A DNA stretch of 5,415 nt from an uncultured Bacteroidota bacterium (GTDB lineage: Bacteria; Bacteroidota; Bacteroidia; Bacteroidales; P3), in the NCBI GenBank assembly GCA_900546465.1, contig URCX01000132.1:1-5415 (forward strand), in the 5' to 3' direction. The position numbers were made by a program, and so were the translations under genes. The notes under the pieces are model-generated. The model saw nothing but the letters and a program-made list of their open reading frames with translations. It had not been told where the DNA came from and made no database searches. How positions within the stretch are numbered: position 1 is the first letter of the stretch; each line of letters opens with the position of its first letter. Positions 5,284 to 5,415 of the stretch are shown piece by piece.

Positions 5284-5415
5284 CGTTACTCCCATAAAGC
5301 TCTGTAAGAGGAAAGTGCGAAAAGAATGTGTTCTCCGAGCGCCTCGGAAGAAGGCAAGGACGGAATAAATGCAATGTAACAAAGCATGAAAGAGACACAA
5401 GACAAAGTAAATTCC
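5284..5415. other. Right-hand flank with no recognised gene
   Basis: Together with the repeats to its left this makes a gene-free stretch of about 420 bases from 4996 to the window edge. It holds one short inverted repeat, TCCGAG-CGC-CTCGGA (5334-5348), with no U-tract. An ATG at 5386-5388 opens a plus-strand frame reading MKETQDKVNS up to the edge, which could be the start of a gene but is too short to call. No exact TAnnTTTG box was found on either strand. Confidence 0.5.

Noticed and set aside
5215..5400. A minus-strand frame open from the right edge to 5215, and another at 5010-5240.
   Set aside because: Both translate the low-complexity 22-bp array, use TTG or poorly placed starts, and cross the promoter region or the repeats; no protein family is visible.
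5386..5415. ATG reading MKETQDKVNS, open to the right edge on the plus strand.
   Set aside because: Ten codons with no promoter match and no recognisable motif are not enough to call a gene, though it could be one.

Overview
The window looks like a chromosomal housekeeping stretch from a member of the Bacteroidota, probably Bacteroidales. Three things point there. Two promoters match the -33 TTTG / 19-nt spacer / -7 TAnnTTTG pattern used by the Bacteroidota primary sigma factor. No strong Shine-Dalgarno sequence is visible in front of the genes. The proteins read like members of that phylum. No phage, transposon, CRISPR array or rRNA was seen, and no credible tRNA gene.

Layout, left to right. 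Positions 3-44 may be the last 13 codons of a plus-strand gene ending in a GFR motif like the C-terminus of formylglycine-generating-enzyme/SUMF1-type domains (weak call). A hairpin at 117-146 can terminate transcription from both sides. All four full genes are on the minus strand, so transcription runs right to left: a membrane-anchored lysozyme/transglycosylase-like protein (3877-4995, GTG start, own promoter); rpsO for ribosomal protein S15 (3434-3703, own promoter); pnp for polynucleotide phosphorylase (1091-3289, start corrected to the internal ATG); and a ZIP-family metal transporter (178-939). From 4996 to the right edge there is no gene: the promoter of the lysozyme-like gene, a 13-bp tandem duplication and a striking 22-bp-period repeat array fill part of it.

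How the parts fit. rpsO and pnp form the ancient S15-PNPase neighbourhood. A strong intrinsic terminator sits right after rpsO and no promoter is visible before pnp, so pnp is probably expressed by read-through. Two further hairpins lie in the pnp leader, a layout that recalls the post-transcriptional control of pnp in Escherichia coli. The ZIP gene follows a second terminator and its promoter could not be identified. The lysozyme-like gene is a separate unit facing the same way.

The most unusual element is the array at 5180-5283. Five units in exact 22-bp register each have invariant AAAAAG / CTTTTT-type arms around a variable 3-nt centre (CCC, GGG, CGG, GGG, GGG). The first unit is the exact reverse complement of the second. 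The genes themselves are mostly ordinary. Second-look items are the array, a lysine in the metal-site motif of the ZIP protein, the structured leaders of pnp and rpsO, and the poorly characterised lysozyme-like protein.
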